DNA of 7,139 bases from Streptosporangiaceae bacterium (GCA_030045295.1 JASIGD010000467.1:1-7139); one strand, 5' to 3'. Positions 1 to 4,900 are shown, counted from the first letter of the stretch. Notes: generated by a model not told the origin, from the letters alone. Made by a program: numbers and translations.

Positions 1-470
1 TGGCAGCCCTCGACGGTGGCCTGGTCGGGAGGTTCCTGACGCCAGTATGGCTCGCCGATCAGCATCATGCCGCCGGGCTGCAGGCTGTGCCGCAGGAGCT
101 CCACCGTGCCGGGTACACCGCCGCCGATCCAGGTGGCGCCGATGCACGAGGCGATGCCCACAGGGGCGTCGGCGACGTAGCCCGACGCGTCGCCGTGCAC
201 AAAGCTGACCCGGCCGTCCACTCCCAGCCCGGCCGCCCGGGCGCGGGCGGCGGCGATGAACACCGTGCTGATGTCGATCCCGGTCCCGATCACCTGGTGG
301 TCGCGTGCCCAGGTGCACAGCATCTCGCCGGTCCCGCAGGCCAGGTCGAGCATCCGCGTCCCCGGCGGCGGGCTCAGCGCCTGGCCCAAGGTGGCCAGCT
401 TGTCGCTGGTGAACGGGTTATGGATGCGGTGGCTGCTCTCGCGGATGGTAAAGCGGCGGGGGAGGTCCAC
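1..470 (-). CDS. Class I SAM-dependent methyltransferase, partial (C-terminus beyond window)
   Basis: The 156 visible codons encode a Rossmann-fold methyltransferase of unknown substrate that would act in the cytoplasm. Residues 41-49 read LDLACGTGE (SAM-binding motif I). GIDIS at 64-68 is the acidic loop after strand beta-2, HGDAS at 92-96 fits motif II/III, and LQPGGMMLIGEPYW at 130-143 is the usual post-motif III strand. The N-terminus (RRFTIRESSHRIHNPFT) is a polar lead-in. I chose the GTG at 468-470 because AGGAGA lies six bases upstream and the protein-like sequence begins there. The reading frame stays open to the left edge, so the C-terminal part, including substrate-recognition elements, is missing. 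Typical stand-alone members are about 250 residues. It is divergent from the membrane-protein gene on the right, with IS debris between them. Family is certain; substrate is not predictable. Confidence 0.93.
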   Translation of the reverse strand, partial: MDLPRRFTIRESSHRIHNPFTSDKLATLGQALSPPPGTRMLDLACGTGEMLCTWARDHQVIGTGIDISTVFIAAARARAAGLGVDGRVSFVHGDASGYVADAPVGIASCIGATWIGGGVPGTVELLRHSLQPGGMMLIGEPYWRQEPPDQATVEGC

Positions 471-517
471 GTCAGGTCTCCTGGTGCGAGACGGTCTTTG
501 CTGCAGCGGCGGCCCGG

Positions 518-551
518 CGGTCGTGCCCGGCCAGCGGTCGTGCCCGGCCAG
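518..551. repeat. 17-bp perfect tandem duplication upstream of methyltransferase
   Basis: The 17-mer CGGTCGTGCCCGGCCAG occurs twice in direct succession at 518-534 and 535-551. It sits 48-81 bases upstream of the methyltransferase GTG start, in its likely 5' leader or promoter region. It may be a replication-slippage duplication or a pair of direct-repeat protein sites; the sequence does not discriminate. Confidence 0.75.
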
Positions 552-621
552 GGGGTGCGCGTCGTGAGGCGGCCGCCCGGGTCATTGTCCCGGTTGCGCG
601 GGCACCGGGGTAGCTAATTAC

Positions 622-753
622 CGGCCTGCCCAGCGTCCGGCGGTGGATGAGGAGCTGGCCGAACAGCTGCTGGGCCAGGCCCAGGCCGAGGGCGTGGAGC
701 TGCTCGGCCCGGACGGCCTGAGTGGCTGTGAGTGCCCGTGTCTTACCAGCTGA
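622..753 (+). pseudogene. IS256-family (mutator-type) transposase, N-terminal relic
   Basis: Reading from 622, the frame encodes RPAQRPAVDEELAEQLLGQ followed by AQAEGVELLGPDGL. This matches the characteristic N-terminus of actinobacterial IS256-family transposases, which read roughly like ...AVDDELARQLLEQARAEGVELVGPGGLL... before the catalytic DDE domain. After the GPDGL at about 706-720 the resemblance stops, and the frame runs through unrelated codons to TGA at 751-753. No ATG opens it, and no catalytic region or right end is present nearby. Only about 30 of roughly 400 residues remain, so this is debris from an insertion that was later deleted, not a working element. Family call is from recalled consensus; a protein search would confirm it. 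Confidence 0.6.
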
Positions 754-764
754 TCGGGCACAGC

Positions 765-778
765 ACGGACACGTCCGT
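765..778. repeat. Short inverted repeat, ACGGAC-AC-GTCCGT
   Basis: A perfect 6-bp inverted repeat with a 2-bp centre lies 33 bp upstream of the -35 element of the membrane-protein promoter. It is the right size for an operator half-site pair but could occur by chance in this GC-rich background. Confidence 0.3.
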
Positions 779-810
779 ACCCGCCCTGTGGCACCTTGCT
801 ACGGTTGCTC

Positions 811-856
811 TTGACGAATCACCTATCAAAGTGATATCACTTTGATAGGTGATTCG
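811..856 (+). promoter_or_regulatory. Sigma70-type promoter overlapped by a 42-bp perfect palindromic operator
   Basis: A perfect 42-bp palindrome occupies 815-856, with its axis between 835 and 836. Each arm contains CACCTATCAAAGTGAT or its complement, and the centre is GTGATATCAC. TTGACG at 811-816 is a good -35, and TATCAC at 835-840, 18 bases later, is a usable -10. The palindrome therefore covers the spacer, the -10 and the start region. A dimeric or tetrameric repressor bound here would block RNA polymerase; that is inference. The downstream gene starts at 892 with AGGAGG at 881-886. The regulator is not encoded in the window, unless it was the lost neighbour. There is no T-run after it, and transcription starting here would copy only part of the palindrome, so a terminator role is unlikely. 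Confidence 0.75.
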
Positions 857-891
857 GAGTGGCCGGACACCGTAGGCCACAGGAGGCTTCG

Positions 892-1206
892 ATGTACGCA
901 CAGACTGACAACAGGGCTCCCTCGTCGTGGCCGCCCGCCGCAAGGCCGACGCGCGCCACCCTGCGAACCCGCCCGCGCATCCAGCGCACCCTTATCCGGT
1001 CCTGGGAATACATCCAGCCTGTCCGGGTCAGCATCCTGATCGTGCGGCTGCTGGTCGTGCTGTGGCTGGTCTTCCTTGGCGCGGCGCTGATGTCGGCGGG
1101 CAACGCCTGGGGCTGGACTTTGCTATCTGCCGCAGTGGCTGTGTTGGCGCTCAGCGTCTGGGTGTTCACCACCGCCGCGAAAGGGTGGCCGGCGGCTGAG
1201 GTATGA
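892..1206 (+). CDS. Small two-helix membrane protein of unknown function
   Basis: This 104-residue protein starts at ATG 892, with a strong AGGAGG ribosome binding site five bases upstream, so I prefer it over the ATG at 859, which has none. The first 45 residues are polar and strongly basic (RATLRTRPRIQRTLIRSWEY at 21-40), then come hydrophobic helices at about 47-68 and 75-95 joined by a short SAGNAWGW loop. The tail is AAKGWPAAEV. The topology suggests a basic cytoplasmic N-terminus and a helical hairpin in the membrane. No catalytic motif is visible and I do not assign a family. It is driven by the palindrome-controlled promoter at 811-856. Its stop overlaps a following start (ATGA at 1203-1206), which says it was once the first gene of a translationally coupled operon. 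Confidence 0.85.
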   Translation: MYAQTDNRAPSSWPPAARPTRATLRTRPRIQRTLIRSWEYIQPVRVSILIVRLLVVLWLVFLGAALMSAGNAWGWTLLSAAVAVLALSVWVFTTAAKGWPAAEV

Positions 1207-1256
1207 ATGCTAGCCAGGACCAGGCGAGCAAGACGTGCAACGCAGCGGCACGCTGA
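1203..1256 (+). pseudogene. Truncated start of a coupled downstream gene (17 codons)
   Basis: ATG at 1203-1205 overlaps the TGA of the membrane-protein gene by four bases, the usual geometry for translational coupling. The frame reads MNASQDQASKTCNAAAR and then stops at 1254-1256. Polar Ala/Ser/Gln/Thr-rich N-termini are common on larger actinomycete proteins, so this may be the surviving 5' end of a deleted operon partner. A chance overlap is possible, and the peptide is too short to name a family. Confidence 0.35.
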
Positions 1257-1387
1257 GCGAGAAGGCGGTCGCGTCAGTGCCGGTACGCCGGCCAGCTGGA
1301 CAAGGGTCCGTGTGGGCGCTGGCCGGCGCGCCCGCGCGGGTCCTGAAAGCTGAGCGCGGCGCGGGTGTACGCGGCACGGCCAGCATC

Positions 1388-2140
1388 TTAAGTGAGTGTG
1401 TTGTCGGTGGAGACGATGACTGCGTCGACGCCGCGCCGGGCGTTCAGCGGCAGGGGTGCCTGGCCGCGGAGGATGCCGGCGGTGCCACCGAAGGCATCCA
1501 GTGTTCCTCTGAGGCTGCTCAGCAGCTCCCGGACCCAGGGTTGGGATCGGCCGGCGAAGTCGACGGTCACGTTCTGGTCGATGACGAACGGATCGGTCCC
1601 GGACATGGCGGGGAAGTGGCATCCCATCGTGACCCACCCGTGGGTCGGTTCTTTGCAGGCGTGGTCGCCGCCGGTCCAGACAAGCAGCGGTTCAGCCGGG
1701 GCGGCAGCCAGGACCCGGCACAGGTTGAGCGCCTGCTCGTGGTCGCGCCAGTTGCTGTGTTCAAGGGTGAGAAACTCGGCTGGGTCGGCATGTGCGGAGG
1801 CCTCCATGACGGCCTCGTACGCCCACAGGCTCCAGCCCAGGCCCAGCGCCGCATTGATCAGCCTGCGCATGTCCGGCTGATCCAAGTAGCCTCCCCAGCC
1901 TGATGGGAGGCTCCGGATCGGCCCAGGCGAGCCGTCGTCTGGCCACGGTAGCGCCTCCATCGCCAGCTTCCGCACTCCGGCGTCGTGCGCGGCCCGGATC
2001 ATCCGGATGCCGACCTCCCGGGTCCGGATGCAGCGCTTGAAGCCGTTGTGCGCCTCGTTGGCCATGACGACCTGCGCGTGCGCGAATCCCCACCGCGTCA
2101 GTTCTTCGACCGGGCACCAGCCGTCCACAGCGCAGATCAT
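1388..2140 (-). CDS. Putative EreA/ChaN-like (erythromycin esterase/TraB superfamily) protein
   Basis: A 250-residue soluble protein with no signal peptide or membrane segment. Its layout resembles the EreA/ChaN-like fold. VVMANEAHN at 24-32 sits where the family has its early L-G-E-x-H active-site strand. MIRAAHDAGVRKLAMEALPW at 47-66 follows the 'helix, G, strand, E' pattern. Near the end, LCRVLAAAPAEPLLVWTGGDH at 140-160 parallels the conserved 'strand-G-x-H' segment. Candidate catalytic residues are E29, H31, E62 and H160. If the family call is right it could be a hydrolase or metal/haem-binding protein; substrate unknown. The open frame extends upstream to 2323, but that extension overlaps the next gene and is compositionally poor, so I chose ATG 2140, preceded by GGCAGG. 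It lies 97 bp downstream of the 93-aa CxxC protein gene, likely in one transcript. Gene is well supported, family only moderately. Confidence 0.72.
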   Translation of the reverse strand: MICAVDGWCPVEELTRWGFAHAQVVMANEAHNGFKRCIRTREVGIRMIRAAHDAGVRKLAMEALPWPDDGSPGPIRSLPSGWGGYLDQPDMRRLINAALGLGWSLWAYEAVMEASAHADPAEFLTLEHSNWRDHEQALNLCRVLAAAPAEPLLVWTGGDHACKEPTHGWVTMGCHFPAMSGTDPFVIDQNVTVDFAGRSQPWVRELLSSLRGTLDAFGGTAGILRGQAPLPLNARRGVDAVIVSTDNTLT

Positions 2141-2237
2141 CGTCCTGCCGACCCGAACTGTCCAGGCGTCACAAGCGAGATCCGAAGACCTATCCGCTCC
2201 CGCATCGTGAGACGAGAAACTGGCAGCAAGCGCCCGA

Positions 2238-2519
2238 TTACGTCGCTGCCTCGCCCATTGGCGCGGCGCTGGCGAGCCTGACGTGTGCCTGGAACGCCGC
2301 CAGCCCGCCCGCCAGCGACTCACTGGGCCCGCGAATCTTCTGCAGGTGAGGCGGCACCTGGTCGTAGCTCAGGCCCGGATCGTCGCCGCAAGCCGGGCAG
2401 ATGACCTCATAACGGCCCGTGTAGCCCTCATCAGCCTGGCCGTCGATCATGCGAACGGGCTGCGCCCGGAGAAAAGCGGCACCGTCATCGTGGTCGGCGA
2501 CCGCATCACAGATCGCCAT
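2238..2519 (-). CDS. Conserved hypothetical 93-aa protein with CPACGDDP motif
   Basis: This small soluble protein has a compact core: a beta-like entry (RMIDGQADEGYTGRYEVI, 23-40), then CPACGDDPG at 41-49 with a CxxC pair (C41, C44), then a helix-prone DQVPPHLQKIRGP at 53-65 and AGGLAAFQAHVR at 70-81. The single CxxC could be half of a metal site completed by dimerisation, or a redox pair. It resembles conserved hypothetical proteins of Streptomyces and relatives as I recall them; no function is known to me. An in-frame TGA directly precedes the ATG at 2519, so no upstream start is possible. No good ribosome binding site is visible, so a leaderless or short-leader transcript, or a weakly expressed gene, is possible. 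It is transcribed toward the EreA/ChaN-like gene. Confidence 0.68.
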   Translation of the reverse strand: MAICDAVADHDDGAAFLRAQPVRMIDGQADEGYTGRYEVICPACGDDPGLSYDQVPPHLQKIRGPSESLAGGLAAFQAHVRLASAAPMGEAAT

Positions 2520-2754
2520 TCAGCCATTGTGCACCGCGAGCCGAATGCGTGGTAAAGGGGTGAATGAACTTCGGGTGGCTGACTGGTTACATAACTGCCG
2601 AATCTCGTCGCGGGCTCGGTCTCCGCGAAGCGACACGATCAAGGCGAGGCAGGCCGGTACGAGAAACCTCATGGTTACCAGGGCTAGCATGAGAGCACGC
2701 TCCTATCACGCCAGCCCTGGCGAAGTCAGCAGTTTAGGGGGCCACGCACAAGCT

Positions 2755-2763
2755 TGTGGATGA
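2755..2763 (-). promoter_or_regulatory. DnaA-box-like 9-mer (TCATCCACA on minus strand)
   Basis: The plus strand reads TGTGGATGA, the complement of TCATCCACA, one mismatch from the DnaA consensus TTATCCACA. The same variant recurs at 2924-2932. Confidence 0.4.
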
Positions 2764-2907
2764 ACCGCGCAACTGCCCAGGATGGCGGTGCGATGCCCGG
2801 ACAGGCCCCCTGCGCCCCTGCCCGTCGATTACCAGCGCAAATGCGGGTGACTCGGCGGGCTGGGGGAGGACCGCGAAGGGAATTGCGACCGTGCCGGCAT
2901 CAGATAG

Positions 2908-2932
2908 TTATCCACACGTGACCTGTGGATGA
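2908..2932. promoter_or_regulatory. Inverted pair of DnaA-box-like sites
   Basis: TTATCCACA at 2908-2916 is an exact match to the classical DnaA 9-mer. It faces TGTGGATGA at 2924-2932, one mismatch on the minus strand, across seven bases. The inner 7-mers ATCCACA/TGTGGAT form a perfect inverted repeat, so the site could bind a DnaA dimer. It could also form a small hairpin just downstream of the zinc-ribbon gene stop at 2995, though it lacks a T-tract. Confidence 0.5.
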
Positions 2933-2994
2933 GGGCAGCAGGCCAGCGCCCGATGTTCCTGGCCGCCGCGCGCTCGCCAGTACCGGGCCGCATG

Positions 2995-3948
2995 TCAGGG
3001 CCGCACTGCGGGAATAGAGGCGCTGGCCGGGCGTTCAGCTCGCCGACCAGCGGGCACGGGCCTCATCGGCTGCGTGATCGTAGTGCCATTCCAGCTCCGC
3101 CAGTCTGGCCGGGGGTAGCCACGGGCAGCGCGGCCGCGGGCACGGCCCCTTCGCAGCCGGGCGCCGTGGGTAGCGCCGTCGCCGGGCACGGCGGGCATCG
3201 GGACGGTGCTGGTGAGGGCCATGTCCGGGTCCCGCACCGCGACCGGGCAGGAGACCCAGAAGCTGGGGTTACTCTGCTGGCACTGGGGGCAGGCCAGCCG
3301 GCCCACGGCATCGGTGCGCCAGCCGGCATCGATCGCGCGGGCGCGGGCGTCGGCTTCGCCGAGCGCTGCCGGATCGGCATGCCGGGAGGGGCACGAGCCC
3401 ATCTCGCACCACATGACCGGCATCCTCAGCTGATCGCCGATCATAGCCCGCACCGCAGCCCCGGGCGGGCCAGCGGGCGTGGTTGGGGCAGCAGGCCTGG
3501 CCGGGAAAGCGGGGGCAGCGGTCGCGGCCGGGGGAGCGGTCACGGCGGTCACGGCGGTCACGGCGGTCACGGCCGGGGGAGCGGTCACGGCCGGGGGAGC
3601 GGTCACGGCCGGGGAAGCGGTCACGGCCCGGGCAACGGGCCCGGCGGGGGCTTGTGGCCGGGCACCGTCGGCAGCTGCCCCGGCGCAGCTGTAGTCAGCC
3701 GGCACGACGTAGCCAGGCTCGGCCGCGGTGGCGCGGGCATAGCTGGCCGGCTCGGCGTGGCCGAGGTCAGCTGGCGCGCCAAAGCCATAGCTGGCCGGTA
3801 CGGTGTAGCCGGGGCCACCGGGGACCGGTCCAGCGGGCTGGGCATTGCGTGGGCCGGCGGGCTCGGCGCTTTGGCCGTCCCGAAGCCCGGCGAGCCGGGC
3901 GTTCATAGGAAGCATGCCGGCGTGCTCTGGCCAGGTCTTGGTCGTCAC
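2995..3948 (-). CDS. Ala/Pro-rich repeat protein with zinc-ribbon-like domain
   Basis: This frame encodes 317 residues from a GTG at 3946-3948, chosen because GGGAGG lies six bases upstream; the ATG at 4056 has no comparable site. Residues 1-105 are Ala/Pro/Gly-rich with scattered YTVPASYG-type units. Residues 108-142 are an AVTAPP/AVT repeat. A folded module follows at about 166-250: MIGDQLRMPVMWCEMGSC with C181 and C186, then ACPQCQQ with C220 and C223. This C-x4-C...C-x2-C pattern suggests one zinc ion held by a ribbon, perhaps for nucleic-acid or protein contact. I recall similar modules in hypothetical actinomycete proteins but know no function. After about residue 250 the sequence turns Arg-rich and unnatural, while another frame becomes protein-like (3035-3118), so the tail may be frameshifted. 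A weak promoter candidate lies at 4161-4189. Confidence 0.72.
   Translation of the reverse strand: MTTKTWPEHAGMLPMNARLAGLRDGQSAEPAGPRNAQPAGPVPGGPGYTVPASYGFGAPADLGHAEPASYARATAAEPGYVVPADYSCAGAAADGARPQAPAGPVARAVTASPAVTAPPAVTAPPAVTAVTAVTAVTAPPAATAAPAFPARPAAPTTPAGPPGAAVRAMIGDQLRMPVMWCEMGSCPSRHADPAALGEADARARAIDAGWRTDAVGRLACPQCQQSNPSFWVSCPVAVRDPDMALTSTVPMPAVPGDGATHGARLRRGRARGRAARGYPRPDWRSWNGTTITQPMRPVPAGRRAERPASASIPAVRP
3035..3118 (-). pseudogene. Out-of-frame tail fragment of the zinc-ribbon protein
   Basis: In a frame different from the zinc-ribbon gene, 27 codons ending in TGA at 3035-3037 read LPPARLA then ELEWHYDHAADEARARW and SAS. This is a natural-looking amphipathic helix, unlike the Arg/Pro-rich reading of the same bases in the main frame. 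GC3 is about 74% by hand count, against about 80-85% in the main frame, so codon bias does not support it; the argument rests on protein-likeness. The simplest reading is that an ancestral C-terminal helix was thrown out of frame by an indel somewhere in 3118-3200. Confidence 0.35.
3520..3627. repeat. 9/18-bp minisatellite encoding AVT and AVTAPP units
   Basis: Four back-to-back copies of the 9-mer GGTCACGGC (3538-3573) are followed by three alternations of a 9-mer CGGGG(G/A)AGC with GGTCACGGC up to 3627. One more, slightly diverged 18-bp unit (GGTCGC variant) precedes them from 3520. All units are multiples of three, so copy number can change without breaking the minus-strand gene, where it encodes AVT triads and AVTAPP hexads. 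Confidence 0.85.
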
Positions 3949-4180
3949 CTCAAGCCTCCCGTCGAGCCGATGGTGGGCCGGGCTGCCGCTGGCGACCCGC
4001 CCTGAAGGCGGACCCGCCGACCGCAGCGCGACCGGCCGGACGGGCGCTGGTGGCAAGCGCGGCGGGCTGTGGTTCGGCCGGCCCGCTGCCTTGCGCTCAC
4101 CCCGTTGAAAGCGCCTGGGCTCACCGCGTCTGGGTCCGGTCTTCTCACCGTCTCGGCCCGGAATAACAGCCGGATAACCA
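3949..4180. other. Upstream flank of zinc-ribbon gene
   Basis: No protein-like frame beyond the shadows of the neighbouring gene. It contains the GGGAGG ribosome binding site (3955-3960, minus strand) of the zinc-ribbon gene and probably its untranslated leader. Confidence 0.4.
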
Positions 4181-4189
4181 TTCAGTCAA
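4161..4189 (-). promoter_or_regulatory. Weak candidate promoter for the zinc-ribbon gene
   Basis: On the minus strand TTGACT (4184-4189) is a fair -35. Seventeen bases later TTATTC (4161-4166) is a poor -10, with TATTCC offset by one as an alternative. It is about 212 bases upstream of the GTG start and at the edge of the AT-rich island. Confidence 0.25.
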
Positions 4190-4310
4190 TGTTAGGCCTA
4201 TTTATGAACTTTTACTGCGCGGCGTGTGGACAATTCCGGTTTCTCCTGCATACACAGGGCTCAGGTTATGTTCTCCCAGTTAAAGACTCTTTTATGAGCG
4301 TGGCCGGGTA
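4181..4310. other. AT-rich island with a perfect actinobacterial DnaA box
   Basis: The 120 bases from 4181 to 4300 are 45% GC by hand count, far below the surrounding DNA, and carry no gene. TGTGGACAA at 4225-4233 is the complement of TTGTCCACA, the exact DnaA-box consensus of Streptomyces and Mycobacterium origins. The island could be a DNA-unwinding element; promoter AT-richness or foreign DNA are alternatives. Confidence 0.5.
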
Positions 4311-4356
4311 GCGGGATCCCCAGCATTTCCACCGCGCGTGCACAGGCCAGGTGCCG

Positions 4357-4388
4357 TTGTGCACAAGTGTTCCACATGCTTATGCACA
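4357..4388. promoter_or_regulatory. Two further DnaA-box-like sites
   Basis: TTGTGCACAA at 4357-4366 is palindromic and gives TTGTGCACA on both strands, one mismatch from TTGTCCACA. TTATGCACA at 4380-4388 fits the relaxed DnaA consensus TTATNCACA exactly. A weaker TGTTCCACA lies between them at 4368-4376. Confidence 0.45.
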
Positions 4389-4558
4389 AATTCGGTCAGC
4401 GGCCCGGCTGCCCGGGGTGGCAGCCAGCAGCAGATCACGTGCCGGGGCTTGCGCGACATACCCGGCACGCCGCAGGCGAGGACCCGGCGCGGAGGAGATC
4501 GCTCAAGAAGCCGGGCACCGCCGAGCCGGCACAAAGCCATTCCTGCCCGGCCGAATCA

Positions 4559-4597
4559 GGAAGGGTCCCTCCATGTATGAGATGGAGGGACCCTTCC
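4559..4597. repeat. Perfect 16-bp inverted repeat with 7-nt loop
   Basis: Arm GGAAGGGTCCCTCCAT (4559-4574) pairs without mismatch with 4582-4597 around the loop GTATGAG. There is no T-tract on either side, so it is not a canonical intrinsic terminator, although GC-rich actinomycete terminators often lack one. No convergent genes flank it. It sits between the two DnaA-box-like groups. It could be a dispersed actinomycete hairpin repeat, a structural element of an origin, or a transcriptional barrier. Confidence 0.85.
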
Positions 4598-4824
4598 CGG
4601 CCTCGCCGCACCGGTTGGCCAGTCGCCTGGCCGTGCCGGCGCCGCGCGCCGCCCGTCGGCGCCAGGCACCCGCGCGAGGGGCCGGTCGCCCGGCTCCTGC
4701 TGCGTTCCGGGGGCCAGCCCCCAGGTGGTGCCCGTTTCCGACAGTGAAACATTTGTACTGCCTCTGCCGGCACCGCGCAAGAGCCCGCGGCCAGCCATTT
4801 CGAGTTTTTCCGCCGTCCGCGAAA
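4598..4824. other. Non-coding spacer between hairpin and box array
   Basis: About 230 bases of mostly GC-rich DNA with no supported gene. Small local inverted repeats (GGGGG/CCCCC near 4710-4723, GTTTC/GAAAC near 4736-4752) are visible but short. Confidence 0.35.
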
Positions 4825-4897
4825 TAATCCACAGGAAACGAGCAGTTATCCGCATTTAACGGTGGTTATCCACGGATCTATTCACGGCCTATCCACA
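4825..4897 (+). promoter_or_regulatory. Array of four same-orientation DnaA-box-like 9-mers with about 21-bp periodicity
   Basis: TAATCCACA (4825), TTATCCGCA (4846), TTATCCACG (4866) and CTATCCACA (4889) are each one mismatch from TTATCCACA, and all lie on the plus strand. Start-to-start distances are 21, 20 and 23 bases, about two helical turns. A weaker CTATTCACG at 4878 falls midway in the last interval. The 50 bases 4821-4870 are 42% GC by hand count. The pattern resembles origin box arrays or plasmid iterons. No box in this array matches the consensus perfectly. Confidence 0.55.
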
Positions 4898-4900
4898 GGG

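Larger units (their letters stand above)
2520..2994. other. 475-bp non-coding stretch with DnaA-box-like sites
   Basis: No convincing coding frame is seen on either strand; the open frames here have no GC3 bias or protein-like sequence. It holds the upstream region of the 93-aa protein gene (no clear -35/-10 seen on the minus strand). There is an inverted repeat CCAGGGCT/AGCCCTGG with 27 bases between the arms near 2679-2721. The DnaA-box-like 9-mers at 2755-2763, 2908-2916 and 2924-2932 also lie here. Confidence 0.5.

Noticed and set aside
87..617. Plus-strand open frame of 176 codons antisense to the methyltransferase
   Set aside because: The minus strand encodes an unmistakable SAM-binding motif; the plus frame is a GC-driven shadow and runs on into non-coding DNA.
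1257..1387. Intrinsic terminator between the truncated operon and the convergent EreA/ChaN-like gene
   Set aside because: Only short GC palindromes such as CCCGCGCGGG are seen, no strong stem with a T-tract on either strand.
2141..2323. 61-codon N-terminal extension of the EreA/ChaN-like gene
   Set aside because: It overlaps the 3' end of the upstream gene, is Arg-rich and low in protein character, and a better-placed ATG with GGCAGG exists at 2140.
2929..4005. Plus-strand frame of 358 codons opposite the zinc-ribbon gene, rich in Gly/His repeats (GHGGHGG)
   Set aside because: The opposite strand has the ribosome binding site, the cysteine motifs and a natural folded segment. The Gly/His repeat is only the mirror of the AVTAPP minisatellite.
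4338..4855. Several open frames of 80-158 codons on both strands in the origin-like region
   Set aside because: None has a ribosome binding site, coding GC3 pattern or recognisable motif; all are Arg/Pro/Ala-rich shadows of GC-rich DNA.
4181..4900. Chromosomal oriC proper
   Set aside because: dnaA, dnaN, rpmH or rnpA would be expected next to it and are absent; the boxes are mostly imperfect. Reported as origin-like only.
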